From an uncultured Mollicutes bacterium (GTDB lineage Bacteria > Bacillota_I > Bacilli_A > Acholeplasmatales > Anaeroplasmataceae), in contig CAMELE010000003.1 in assembly GCA_945923475.1 (NCBI GenBank), positions 48,823-112,822 of the forward strand: a stretch of DNA of 64,000 bases, read 5' to 3'. Each line of letters opens with the position of its first letter. Within the stretch, counting starts at the first letter, position 1. The notes under the pieces are model-generated. The model did not search any database, was not told the origin of the DNA, and was given only the letters and a program-made list of their open reading frames with translations. This document shows, one piece after another, positions 26,898 to 35,364 of this stretch. Made by a program: the position numbers and the translations under genes.

Positions 26898-26926
26898 ATT
26901 TTATCTTTTTTTATATACAAAATCAA
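26898..26926 (-). promoter_or_regulatory. Promoter of efp
   Basis: Minus strand TTGATT (26926-26921), 17 bases, TAAAAT (26903-26898), 36 bases before the efp start. AAGGAGATTTT precedes the ATG. Confidence 0.65.
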
Positions 26927-26999
26927 GATTTTACATTTTTTTGTTAAAAAAAGTTACTTCTAAGCTAAAATATTTGTTTCATAAAAAATAGGAAAACTT

Positions 27000-27217
27000 A
27001 AATGGTCCGTTCAACAAAACCTATAAAACTCTATAATACTATATTTTTTTGTTTATTTCCTTATTCAACGAGCCCTGTTTTGCAATAAAACAGTTGGTAT
27101 TTACTCTCCTAAGGCGCTAATTCCGCACGAACGTATGCGTATTTTTTTGTTTTATTTTAAATAATTGTTTAAATTAATTGCTGCATTATAATCTCTATTT
27201 ATTTTTTTTGATTTTCA
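27000..27217 (-). mobile_element. Decayed 3' end of an IS605/IS607-type TnpB element
   Basis: The minus strand encodes KINRDYNAAINLNNYLK then stop (27152), matching the RDxNAAxNI end of TnpB. Only about 20 residues are left, and an in-frame TGA lies just upstream. After the stop the strand continues into a region with reading-frame scraps RAELAP and GLVE that I associate with TnpB 3' ends. The hairpin CTGTTTT-GCAAT-AAAACAG (27075-27093) lies where the guide (omega) RNA would be. The rest of the transposon is gone, so it is not mobile. Confidence 0.6.
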
Positions 27218-27488
27218 GATATGTCCCCGTTTCCATCCATCTTTTGAATAACCATTGCTTCAAGAATTGCTCTTGCGCTCAAGTCAACTCCAGCTGATTC
27301 GATATTACCAGACAAATAATTTGTTAGTATATTCAAAGCATTTGAGATAATATCACTATTAATCCCATAAAAAATTATTCATTATCTGAAACTTCAGCAC
27401 GATTATAATGTTTTAATATTTCTATATCATGTTTTCTTAATACTTTGTAAAGATTATTAATATCATATTGTTTTAATTCTTTATTCAT
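27199..27488 (-). pseudogene. Broken gene, two frames of one former ORF
   Basis: A strong signal (GGGGGGGTAAAAAT) precedes an ATG at 27488 that opens 37 codons (MNKELKQYDINNLYKVLRKH) and stops at 27375. Directly after, in another frame and without a start, about 60 codons continue (YGINSDIISNALNIL, SAGVDLSARAILEAMVIQKM) and stop at 27199. The second part alone has no start codon near its beginning, so I read this as one protein split by a frameshift and shortened at the end. The helical second part resembles HEPN-type helical domains of unknown function, but this is weak. The tnpB scrap lies at its 3' end. Confidence 0.55.
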
Positions 27489-27600
27489 ATTTTTACCCCC
27501 CCAAAATATAATCATTACTCCGTTCATCTTTACAAATTTCTTAAATAATTAATATAAGGATATCATCATAAAGCTTTACTAACAATAAATGAAACATTCA

Positions 27601-28815
27601 CTATTTTATATAACCGTTTGCATACTTCCTTGTTTCATAATCTGAATCGTATTTTAATTCTTCTTTTATAGATTCAGTTAATAGGTTTCTTTTGTTCATG
27701 CATCTAACAATATATTCTCTATTAAAAGCACAATAATCATTGTAATAAGTGATATATAATATTTCATCTGGCATATTTTTCTTTTTATTCATCATAAAAT
27801 CAATAGTATCAAATGTTAAAGATTCATATGAATTAAATGAAAATCTTATTTTCTTGTATAAAGATATTATTAAATCTTTATATTCTTTTTTATAATTACT
27901 CATTAACATGTGAATTGCTATTTTATAATTTGCTGTTTCGGCTAATTTAAAAGCCAAATCAACCACTCTTTTATCTTTATAATAAGCTAATGTATTATAT
28001 ATTTCTATGTTTGTTTCTGCATCAAATTTATCGATTAAAGTTAACAAGACTTCGATATTTATTTTTCTTTTAACATATTCACTTTGATAATTAATTAATA
28101 TTTTTTTAACAATAATTTTGTTATTATTGTCCACTAAATAATCCATGCATTTTTGATGTTCTTCTTCAGTTGCAAAACTACCAAAACAATATACATGCTC
28201 TTTAGTATTGATAAGTTCTAAAAATTCTTCAAATGTATGTTTATATTCATCAGTATGTTCATTATCTGATTCAATATTGATTAAATTATACTTTCTATAT
28301 TTTTGATTAACATGGAACCCAAACCAATAATCACAAATATTAATATTTAATTTTTTCCAATCAGCTATAATATCCCTTACTTTTCTTATTCCAAACAAAC
28401 AACTTATCTTAATAGATAAATAATCATAACAATTAATTTTGTTTTTATTCCATCTACCCTTTTTGATAAAATGTGAATAATATTCTTCTAAGATTCTTTT
28501 AGTATTCTTGTTTCCGTTATAATAATCTTCCATTAAAATATCTAACAATTGAGCGTGAAGACTGCTGTAACTTTTCATGTTAAATAACGTGTTTATAACT
28601 ATATCAATAAAATATGATTTATCTTCATAGATATTAATAAATCTATATAAGTAATCACCTTTACTACCTTCGAATATATAATCATATGTACAATTATGTG
28701 TTATACAATATGCTAAAGATTCTCTATATTCATCTTTATTTACAGCATTAGATAATTCAACAAAAGCACTACCTAAACCTCTTTTTATGTTATTAATAAA
28801 ATTTCTTTTTAGCAT
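27601..28815 (-). CDS. Unrecognised 404-aa helical-repeat protein
   Basis: Cytoplasmic, very Lys/Asn/Tyr/Ile-rich protein with no signal or membrane segment. The C-terminal half has spaced helices of the HEAT/ARM kind (IEVLLTLIDKFDAETNIEIYNTLAYYKDKRVVDLAFKLAETANYKIA), with endings like LKYDSDYETRKYANGYI seen in HEAT-repeat proteins. I do not recognise the family. The gene stands alone in a long AT-rich island with a TnpB remnant and a broken gene. Codon use is visibly richer in A and T than its neighbours, so it is probably transferred DNA. Function unknown. Confidence 0.6.
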   Translation of the reverse strand: MLKRNFINNIKRGLGSAFVELSNAVNKDEYRESLAYCITHNCTYDYIFEGSKGDYLYRFINIYEDKSYFIDIVINTLFNMKSYSSLHAQLLDILMEDYYNGNKNTKRILEEYYSHFIKKGRWNKNKINCYDYLSIKISCLFGIRKVRDIIADWKKLNINICDYWFGFHVNQKYRKYNLINIESDNEHTDEYKHTFEEFLELINTKEHVYCFGSFATEEEHQKCMDYLVDNNNKIIVKKILINYQSEYVKRKINIEVLLTLIDKFDAETNIEIYNTLAYYKDKRVVDLAFKLAETANYKIAIHMLMSNYKKEYKDLIISLYKKIRFSFNSYESLTFDTIDFMMNKKKNMPDEILYITYYNDYCAFNREYIVRCMNKRNLLTESIKEELKYDSDYETRKYANGYIK

Positions 28816-29438
28816 ATTTTCACCAAACTTATCTTTATTAATAGAATAAATTCTATAAAAATTATATCATATAACAGCTATAAATTAAATTATCTATAAA
28901 AGCACTTAAATAAATATATTTATTTACTAAAAATATTCCTATAGCTGTTAACTATAGTTATAAATCTATATTGTACATTAGTACAATTAAATTTCTTTAG
29001 AAATGTTACATATATTATTTTTTATTAATTATTTATTATTATATTATTTATTATTTGCACTTTGAACCATTAATTTGTATCAAAACGCACCATTTAATTG
29101 TCTCATTTTGAAACAGTTAGATATTATCAGCATTAAAACTAACTACAGTCAGTTTCTACGCTGAATTTAATATAATTTTTAAAGATTTTCTTTAGGCTTT
29201 TAATATAAATATCTGTAACTTAGTTTTAATACTCTATTTCCTTTTTCAGATAAAAAGTTCCTTTTTCCTAAATTAAGAAGAAAATCATCCTTTTTTAATA
29301 TAAAAGTTCTTATTTCAACCATTTTTACAATGCAATGTAATTTTAGTCGAAATTTTGTAATAAGACATTTAAAATGAATTATTCATTTTTATATTACATA
29401 TAATTAATTATAGTCGACTTATTTTAATTAAAAAATGC
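28816..29438. other. Long AT-rich non-coding gap (about 620 bases)
   Basis: No open reading frame of note on either strand. It holds two inverted repeats near the left end (28872-28950 and 28970-28987). Further right is a stretch with repeated variants of TTTGAA/CAAAA (29050-29120) that might be the end of an old insertion sequence of IS21 type; this is a guess. No tRNA or known RNA pattern was seen. Confidence 0.6.
28872..28950. repeat. 11-bp inverted repeat upstream of the lone gene
   Basis: TAACAGCTATA (28872-28882) and TATAGCTGTTA (28940-28950) are perfect inverted copies 57 bases apart. A second palindrome, ATTGTAC-ATTA-GTACAAT, lies at 28970-28987. Both are within 180 bases upstream of the start at 28815. 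They could be operator sites or the ends of a small element. Confidence 0.55.
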
Positions 29439-30797
29439 TTACTTTCGTAATGATAAAGTTGCTACACACTCTATCGCACTTGTGTTTGAGAACATATCCA
29501 CTGGTTGAATAGAGTTAACATTGTAGTTTTTAGATAAGATTGCTAAATCCTTTGCAAGAGTTGCAGGATTACATGATACATAAATAATCTTATTTATTCC
29601 ACTTTTCGCAAGTAAGCTTGCTGTATACTCCTCAAGACCAACTCTCGGTGGATCACATACAAGTACATCTACAGTTTCTTCTCTTAATATTTTTGGTAAT
29701 ATTTCATTAACATTACCAGCATAAAACTCTGCATTTTTAACCTTATTTTTCTTAGCATTTTCCTTAGCATTTTCAATTGATGATTCATTAACCTCTACAC
29801 CAATAACTTTTTTAGCAAGTTTTGACAAATAGATACCAATTGTTCCTACGCCACAGTATAAATCAAGAACAGTTTCTTTTAAAGATAGCTTTGCAGCCTT
29901 TTTAACAACTTTATATAAGTTTTCTGTTTGAACTGGATTTAATTGGAAGAACGTGCTTGGTGCTAAATCAAATTTATAAGAATCAATTGCTTCTACAATT
30001 GTATCCTTCCCTTCTAGTTTGGCTAAATTATTGAAGAATGTAATATCTGCCTCATCGTTAATAGATTTGAATACACTTACAACATTTTTTATCTCCATGA
30101 TCTTTTTAGCAAGTTTTGATAAATCAACATTCTCATTTGAACATACTAATGTAACTTGAGCTTCATGAGAAAAATGCGAAACACGAACTGCCAAATATTT
30201 AAGAGCACCTTTTTTTGTTTTTTGATCATAAATACTAATATGGCATTCATCGATTAATTCACAAATCTTAGAATTTATTTCATTTAGTTCTTGGCACTGA
30301 TTTAAGCACGAATCAATCCCAACAATTATATTACTGCCTTGTTTTAAAAGCCCAACTGTTGTTTTTCCTTTTATAACCTTTAAAGGTAAAACTGATTTAT
30401 AACGATAGTTATATTGATTATCCATTCCAATTGTTGGTTTAATCTCAAAGCTTCTTGGGTTAAGCTTTGTATATCTAGTTATAGACTCAACAACTATATC
30501 TCTTTTGTATTCGAGCATTTTTTCATAATCAATATGAAGGGTTTGGCAACCACCACAATTTTCATAATACGGACATTTTGGTGTTATTCTTGCAGGAGAT
30601 TGATGCTTGAATTCAATAATTTCGCCAAATGCCATATTCTTTAAAACCTTAGTAATTCTAACATTTACTCCCTCACCAGGAAGTGCACCGTTAACGAATA
30701 CCGCTAATTTTTTATAATAAGCAATCCCTTCACCATTAATTCCTAATCTTTTAATATCTAGGATTACCTCATCGTTTTCTTTTAATTCTGTTTGCAT
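29439..30797 (-). CDS. 23S rRNA (uracil-5-)-methyltransferase, RlmD/RlmCD type
   Basis: SAM-dependent enzyme making m5U in 23S rRNA. The 452-aa protein has an N-terminal TRAM domain, an iron-sulfur motif CPYYENCGGCQTLHI, the SAM-binding region VLDLYCGVGTIGIYL, and the catalytic DPPRVGL plus YVSCNPATLAKDL with the nucleophile Cys. In Gram-positive bacteria one such enzyme (RlmCD) can modify both U747 and U1939; which applies here cannot be told. It stands alone behind a 620-base gap. Confidence 0.94.
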   Translation of the reverse strand: MQTELKENDEVILDIKRLGINGEGIAYYKKLAVFVNGALPGEGVNVRITKVLKNMAFGEIIEFKHQSPARITPKCPYYENCGGCQTLHIDYEKMLEYKRDIVVESITRYTKLNPRSFEIKPTIGMDNQYNYRYKSVLPLKVIKGKTTVGLLKQGSNIIVGIDSCLNQCQELNEINSKICELIDECHISIYDQKTKKGALKYLAVRVSHFSHEAQVTLVCSNENVDLSKLAKKIMEIKNVVSVFKSINDEADITFFNNLAKLEGKDTIVEAIDSYKFDLAPSTFFQLNPVQTENLYKVVKKAAKLSLKETVLDLYCGVGTIGIYLSKLAKKVIGVEVNESSIENAKENAKKNKVKNAEFYAGNVNEILPKILREETVDVLVCDPPRVGLEEYTASLLAKSGINKIIYVSCNPATLAKDLAILSKNYNVNSIQPVDMFSNTSAIECVATLSLRK

Positions 30798-30857
30798 TAT
30801 ATCACCACTATTTCCAACATATTATATCATATCTTATTTAATATCTCAAATTATAAA

Positions 30858-30881
30858 AGAGTTAGATTTCTATCTAACTCT
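30858..30881 (-). terminator. Terminator at the end of the CDF transporter gene
   Basis: AGAGTTAGAT and ATCTAACTCT form a perfect 10-bp stem with TTCT loop and overlap the final codons; on the minus strand TTTATAATTT follows. Confidence 0.75.
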
Positions 30882-32069
30882 ATCTTCTTCTAATAAATCA
30901 TTCAAATCATAATCTATATCTATACTTGTATGAAGACTATTATCATATGTATTAACTAATTTTTCAATTAACTCTTTAAGCTCTGCCTCTGTTTGCTTAA
31001 CTGTATATGGCACAACCAAATCAAATACAACATTTGTATGAGTAGGGCCAACAACAATTCTAAAATCATGCATACTCCAGCTAAAGCTTAATCCTTTTTG
31101 CAAAACTTCTTTAACTAATACCTTTAGTTCTTCTGTCTTCTTATCACCAACAAGTACAGGATCCATATGAATTGTTAGCATAATATCCATCGTATTTCTG
31201 ACCTCATGCTCGATTTGGTCTATTTCATCATGAAGTTCAATTAAATCTCCACGTGAATCAACCTCAACATGACATACCGCAAACATTTTTGATGGACCAT
31301 AGCTGTGAATTTCTAAATCATGAACGCCAAGAACTACCTCATGGTTTTTAATTGTATAAATAAGCTTATTAACCAGTTCCTTAGAAGGAGCCTCACCAAT
31401 CAAAGGATTAGATGATTCAAAAACCAATTTAATACCAGAAAAACATACAAATGCTCCTACTGCTATTCCAAAATATCCATCTAAATTATACTTAGTATAA
31501 TGTGAAATAATAACCCCTGCTAATACCAGAATGGTTGAGATTACATCATTTCTTGAATCTGCAGCTGTAGCCTTAAGTGATGTTGAATTAATTTTCTTTC
31601 CGATGCTGTAATTAATCCACGCTTGATATATTTTCATAAAAATCGCAAATACCAAAACAGCAATAGTTAAGATAAAATGTCCTTGTGCAGCTTCAGGATT
31701 TCTAATTTTATCAATAGAGGAAATAATTAACTGAACACCTAAAATACAAATAATTACAGATACAATAAATCCTGCAATGTACTCAACCCTCTGATGTCCA
31801 TAGGGATGTTCCTTATCAGGCTTTTTTTGACTCATTTTAAAGCCAAACAATGATACAATTGATGATAATGCATCTGATAAATTATTAATTCCATCTGCTA
31901 CAATTGATACAATTCCCGTGATTGCACCTACAATTATTTTAAATACACATATAATTGTATTTGATATAATTCCAAATAAAGATGCAAGTGTTCCATACTT
32001 AGTTCTTACCTTAACGTTATTTATATCATCCTTATTCTTAATAAAAAGCTTTACCCATATACTTTCCAC
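30870..32069 (-). CDS. Cation diffusion facilitator (CDF) metal exporter
   Basis: 399-aa membrane protein with six transmembrane segments. SIVADGINNLSDALSSIVSLFGFKMSQKKPDKEHPYGHQRVEYI has the metal-site Asp residues, and helix five repeats this in ATAADSRNDVISTILVL. The C-terminal cytoplasmic domain has VHDLEIHSYGPSKMFAVCHVEVD. An extra C-terminal repeat (residues about 320-395) makes it longer than the usual 300 aa, as in the YdfM/FieF variants with a second dimerization domain. It exports divalent metals (Zn, Fe, Mn) by proton exchange. I chose GTG at 32069 behind GGGGTGAT; another GTG is at 32078. Confidence 0.92.
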   Translation of the reverse strand: MESIWVKLFIKNKDDINNVKVRTKYGTLASLFGIISNTIICVFKIIVGAITGIVSIVADGINNLSDALSSIVSLFGFKMSQKKPDKEHPYGHQRVEYIAGFIVSVIICILGVQLIISSIDKIRNPEAAQGHFILTIAVLVFAIFMKIYQAWINYSIGKKINSTSLKATAADSRNDVISTILVLAGVIISHYTKYNLDGYFGIAVGAFVCFSGIKLVFESSNPLIGEAPSKELVNKLIYTIKNHEVVLGVHDLEIHSYGPSKMFAVCHVEVDSRGDLIELHDEIDQIEHEVRNTMDIMLTIHMDPVLVGDKKTEELKVLVKEVLQKGLSFSWSMHDFRIVVGPTHTNVVFDLVVPYTVKQTEAELKELIEKLVNTYDNSLHTSIDIDYDLNDLLEEDRVR

Positions 32070-32091
32070 TAATATCACCCCAAGTATTTAA

Positions 32092-32115
32092 AAAGCTATC
32101 CTAAGATAGCTTATT
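32092..32115 (-). terminator. Terminator of the 100-aa membrane protein gene
   Basis: AAGCTATC, loop CTAA, GATAGCTT. On the minus strand T-run TTT AAA follows, directly after the stop at 32117. Confidence 0.7.
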
Positions 32116-32116
32116 T

Positions 32117-32419
32117 TTAAAAGAAATTAACGCCTACTCCAAATAGGATTGCTAAAATAGATGAAATTGCTAATATCCAATAAAGCACTCTCCAAAAAGT
32201 TGTTTGTCTTTCCGCAAAATCATGAGCTACAAATATAGCTACAAAAACTAGTATTAAGCTCCCAATTCCCGTTAGAAAGCCTCCTAATTCTGAATTTCCA
32301 ATTTTGATAGTTAACCAATTTTTTTTGTGTAAAATGGTAAAAAGCCATCCAACCAAATTGATTACAATCGCAATATATGCGAACATTCCTAAATATCCTG
32401 TTTTACCTTTTTTTGCCAT
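32117..32419 (-). CDS. Small membrane protein with three helices
   Basis: 100 aa with a basic start MAKKGKTGYLG and three hydrophobic segments. ILHKKNWLTIKIGN lies between the first and second helices; the end is WRVLYWILAISSILAILFGVGVNFF. The family is not recognised. AGGAGGTTTATT gives a strong start signal. It is monocistronic with its own terminator. Confidence 0.68.
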   Translation of the reverse strand: MAKKGKTGYLGMFAYIAIVINLVGWLFTILHKKNWLTIKIGNSELGGFLTGIGSLILVFVAIFVAHDFAERQTTFWRVLYWILAISSILAILFGVGVNFF

Positions 32420-32492
32420 AATAAACCTCCTAAATAATTAACATTATTATAGCAGTTTTAATGGTAAAAATAAATAGCATTTAAAAAAATGA

Positions 32493-33224
32493 CTATAAAT
32501 TTTCAAGGGAATCAAATAAATACCCATTACGAATTAATGTAGATAGTATTTTATCTAAATCAACCATATTATCCTTTGAAACTGAATGCATTAAAATAAT
32601 CGCACCATTATGAAGTCTTTTCATAACATTATTGTATGAATAATCATTACCATAGAATTTATCCTTATACCAATCAACATAAGCAAGTGACCAAAATATA
32701 GTCTTATAATTTTTATCCTTAAGAGTCTTTAGTGACCTTTCATCAAACTCACCAGCTGGTGGTCTAACGAATGATGGCAATTCACTTCCTATTAAATCTT
32801 GATATTTATCCTCAAGTTTCCTTATATCTTCTAGCATTTCGCTTGTTGATTCATTTGTAAAATGTTTATGATGATATGTATGATTCCCGATAATATGTCC
32901 ATCATTAACCATTTCCTTAACAAGATCAGTGCTTGATGTTAAATAATGTCCTGTTATAAAAAAGGTTGCTTTTACATCATATTTTTTTAATGTCTTCAAA
33001 ATTTCATGTGTATATCCATTTTCATATCCACAATCAAATGTAAGGTAAAGTTTTTTCTCATCCTTGCCAAGATAATATCCATTATTATCTTCAATTATTT
33101 TTTGATATGGAATAATTGGCCTTTGATTGTTTTCAATTTTACCAACACCAAAACTTAGTGCGTAGCTACATCTTACAGTAAAAAGAAAAATTATAGTAGA
33201 CAATATCGAAAAAATTTTTTTCAT
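32493..33224 (-). CDS. pdaA: PdaA-type polysaccharide deacetylase (spore cortex)
   Basis: 243 aa with an N-terminal signal (MKKIFSILSTIIFLFTVRCSYA). In sporulating Bacillus PdaA deacetylates muramic acid in the spore cortex as the first step in forming muramic delta-lactam, needed for germination. The NodB domain has YLTFDCGYENGYTHEIL (motif 1; TFDNG in Bacillus PdaA), GHIIGNHTYHHKH (motif 2), SFVRPPAGEFDERSL (motif 3), IFWSLAYVDW and ILMHSVS. The YENGYT and SLAYVDW blocks are PdaA-specific rather than general NodB. It supports sporulation. Confidence 0.87.
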   Translation of the reverse strand: MKKIFSILSTIIFLFTVRCSYALSFGVGKIENNQRPIIPYQKIIEDNNGYYLGKDEKKLYLTFDCGYENGYTHEILKTLKKYDVKATFFITGHYLTSSTDLVKEMVNDGHIIGNHTYHHKHFTNESTSEMLEDIRKLEDKYQDLIGSELPSFVRPPAGEFDERSLKTLKDKNYKTIFWSLAYVDWYKDKFYGNDYSYNNVMKRLHNGAIILMHSVSKDNMVDLDKILSTLIRNGYLFDSLENL

Positions 33225-33270
33225 TTAATCACCATCAGATATTGTGTTCTTATTATAAACAATTATTATT

Positions 33271-34020
33271 CTATTTTTTAACATTAAAACTATTAATAAC
33301 AAGTCCAATAACTAATCCTATAACTAACAAATAAATATAAATCATGCCAATAATTATAAAAGTCAAAAAGCCATATATTGCTTTAAAGTTATTAAAAGCC
33401 TTAAGATATAATCTAAATGCAACGGTAGTTATTTGCCAAAGCAAAATAGTAAATAAATAGCCTTTTAGTGTATCTTTTATTTTAAGGCTTTTGGGTGGGA
33501 TAAATAATAAAAAAAAGAGTATAACAAAAGAAGCTACCACAAGCAAAAAAAACATTTCTACATATGTCAATATATAGCCATTGGTAAACCTTTTTATAGC
33601 CATTCTCCCTAAAATAATCATAAGTATTGTAACTATAGACATTACCATAAAAATAATAACCAGTACAATTGCAATAATTCTATGTTTAAATGTAATTTTT
33701 TTATGCGACTCATTATATATGCTTTCTCCTGCTAAAATTATGTGATAAAACAACGACGATGAAGACCAAATTGATGTCAAAATAAGAATAATATAACTAG
33801 ATGATGGAGTATTTGCTGAAAAAAAATTCATAACATAGTTTAAATAGGTATTTGATTCATAAGCCTCTTTTGGAATATCTAACTCAAACATGTTAAAGAA
33901 AAACGCGACCAAAAAGCATAGTGAGCCACCGTTTACAATAAAAAAGAATGTGATTGAGGCTGAAAGCGAAGTAATTTTCTTTTCTTTAAATATCCGATAA
34001 AATTCAATAAATTTCTTCAT
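33271..34020 (-). CDS. YihY/BrkB family membrane protein
   Basis: 249 aa with about six transmembrane segments. FYRIFKEKKITSLSASITFFFIVNGGSLCFLVAFFF is the typical YihY/virulence factor BrkB entry; IWSSSSLFYHIILAGESIYNE and FIPPKSLKIKDTLKGYLF follow. The family is often called a putative ribonuclease BN, but the protein is a membrane protein of unknown transport or envelope role. It is shorter than the usual 280-300 aa at the C-terminus. It starts 98 bases upstream of the ackA stop and may share its region with pdaA. Confidence 0.85.
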   Translation of the reverse strand: MKKFIEFYRIFKEKKITSLSASITFFFIVNGGSLCFLVAFFFNMFELDIPKEAYESNTYLNYVMNFFSANTPSSSYIILILTSIWSSSSLFYHIILAGESIYNESHKKITFKHRIIAIVLVIIFMVMSIVTILMIILGRMAIKRFTNGYILTYVEMFFLLVVASFVILFFLLFIPPKSLKIKDTLKGYLFTILLWQITTVAFRLYLKAFNNFKAIYGFLTFIIIGMIYIYLLVIGLVIGLVINSFNVKK

Positions 34021-34077
34021 CGCATCACCTATTTATATTATGGTAAGCTATAAATAGATTAATACTCTTAGAAAATA

Positions 34078-34110
34078 AAAAACTACAGGCATAATGATAC
34101 CTGCAGTTTA
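34078..34110 (-). terminator. Terminator of ackA
   Basis: In minus-strand RNA AAACUGCAGGUAU pairs with AUGCCUGUAGUUU (two G-U pairs) around CAUU, followed by TTTTTATTTTC. The wobbles only work on the minus strand. Confidence 0.85.
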
Positions 34111-34118
34111 ATTTGATA

Positions 34119-35342
34119 CTATTTTACATTTCCAACACGAACAACGTCACGAGCAATCATAACCTCTTCGTTTGTTGGGATGATAAATAATTTAATCTTT
34201 GAATTTGGAGTAGAGATTATTCTTTCATCAGAGAATGTATCGTTTAGCTCTTCATCAATTTCAACACCAAGAGGAGCAAGTCTCTTAGCAATATTCATAC
34301 GTAAATGCTTTAAGTTTTCACCCATACCAGCAGTAAAGCAAATTGCATCTACCTTACCTCCAAGATATAACCAGTAAGCCGCAACATAGTCACAAACTCT
34401 CTTTGCTTGTAAATCGAAAGCAAGCTTACATCTATGGTCTCCTTCCATCATACCAGCTGTAACATCACGAGCATCATTAGAACGACCAGATACACCAAGA
34501 TATCCTGATTTCTTATTTAACTCATTAACTACTTCTGCAGCAGTTTTGTTTTCTTTAGCTGCAATGTAAGAAACTACAGTTGGGTCAATATCTCCTGTAC
34601 GAGTTCCCATAGGTACACCAGCAAGTGGAGTTAATCCCATTGAAGTATCCTTGCACTTTCCGCCTTCAACAGCAGAAATTGAAGCACCATTTCCTAAGTG
34701 ACAAACGATTACATTTGTATCTTCAATCTTCTTACCTAATAGCTCTGCACATCTTTGAGATACGAATTTATGAGATGTTCCATGTGCACCATATTTACGA
34801 ATTCCATATTTAGTATACCATTCATATGGAGTAGCATACATATATGCCTCTTCTGGCATAGTTGTATGGAAAACAGTATCGAAAACAACTACCTCAGGAA
34901 CATTTGGTAAAGCCTTATAGAAAGCCTTAATACCTGTAATATGTGCAGGATTGTGTAATGGAGCTAAATCAGCAAGCTCTGCAATCTTATTAACAACAGT
35001 TCCATCTGGTCCATCAACTAATGTTGAATCCTTAAAATATTCTCCACCTTGTACTACACGATGACCAACACCATTAATTTCATCAAGAGACTTTACAATA
35101 CCTTTTTGAACTAATGTATCTAATAATAATTGAACACCTACACCATGGTCAGCTAAAACAGGATGAGTTTCTTCTTTTTTTCCATTGTACTTTAATGTGA
35201 AGATGCCTTCAACATTCTTTCCATCGATTTTAGTGCCGATTTTTTCCATAACGCCTGATGCGATTACTACTTCAGCTGGCATTTCAAGTAATTGAAACTT
35301 AATTGAACTTGAACCAGCATTTACTGCCATAATTTTTGACAT
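34119..35342 (-). CDS. ackA: Acetate kinase
   Basis: Makes ATP from acetyl phosphate during fermentation. The 407-aa protein starts MSKIMAVNAGSSSIKFQLLEM and has GHRVVQGGE, VFDTVFHTTMPEEAYMYA, HGTSHKFV, HLGNGASISAV, RTGDIDPT, and CFTAGMGEN, all acetate kinase blocks. The ATG at 35342 follows GTGAGGAAATTAGTT; a GTG 15 bases upstream is inside that signal. Its gene lies 22 bases past the ytxK-type gene, as in Bacillus. No pta is visible in the window. Confidence 0.97.
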   Translation of the reverse strand: MSKIMAVNAGSSSIKFQLLEMPAEVVIASGVMEKIGTKIDGKNVEGIFTLKYNGKKEETHPVLADHGVGVQLLLDTLVQKGIVKSLDEINGVGHRVVQGGEYFKDSTLVDGPDGTVVNKIAELADLAPLHNPAHITGIKAFYKALPNVPEVVVFDTVFHTTMPEEAYMYATPYEWYTKYGIRKYGAHGTSHKFVSQRCAELLGKKIEDTNVIVCHLGNGASISAVEGGKCKDTSMGLTPLAGVPMGTRTGDIDPTVVSYIAAKENKTAAEVVNELNKKSGYLGVSGRSNDARDVTAGMMEGDHRCKLAFDLQAKRVCDYVAAYWLYLGGKVDAICFTAGMGENLKHLRMNIAKRLAPLGVEIDEELNDTFSDERIISTPNSKIKLFIIPTNEEVMIARDVVRVGNVK

Positions 35343-35364
35343 AACTAATTTCCTCACTTCATTT

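Noticed and set aside
29045..29125. Possible IS21-type end with repeated TTTGAA/CAAAA
   Set aside because: Only loose short repeats in AT-rich DNA; no partner end or transposase found, so not listed as a mobile element.
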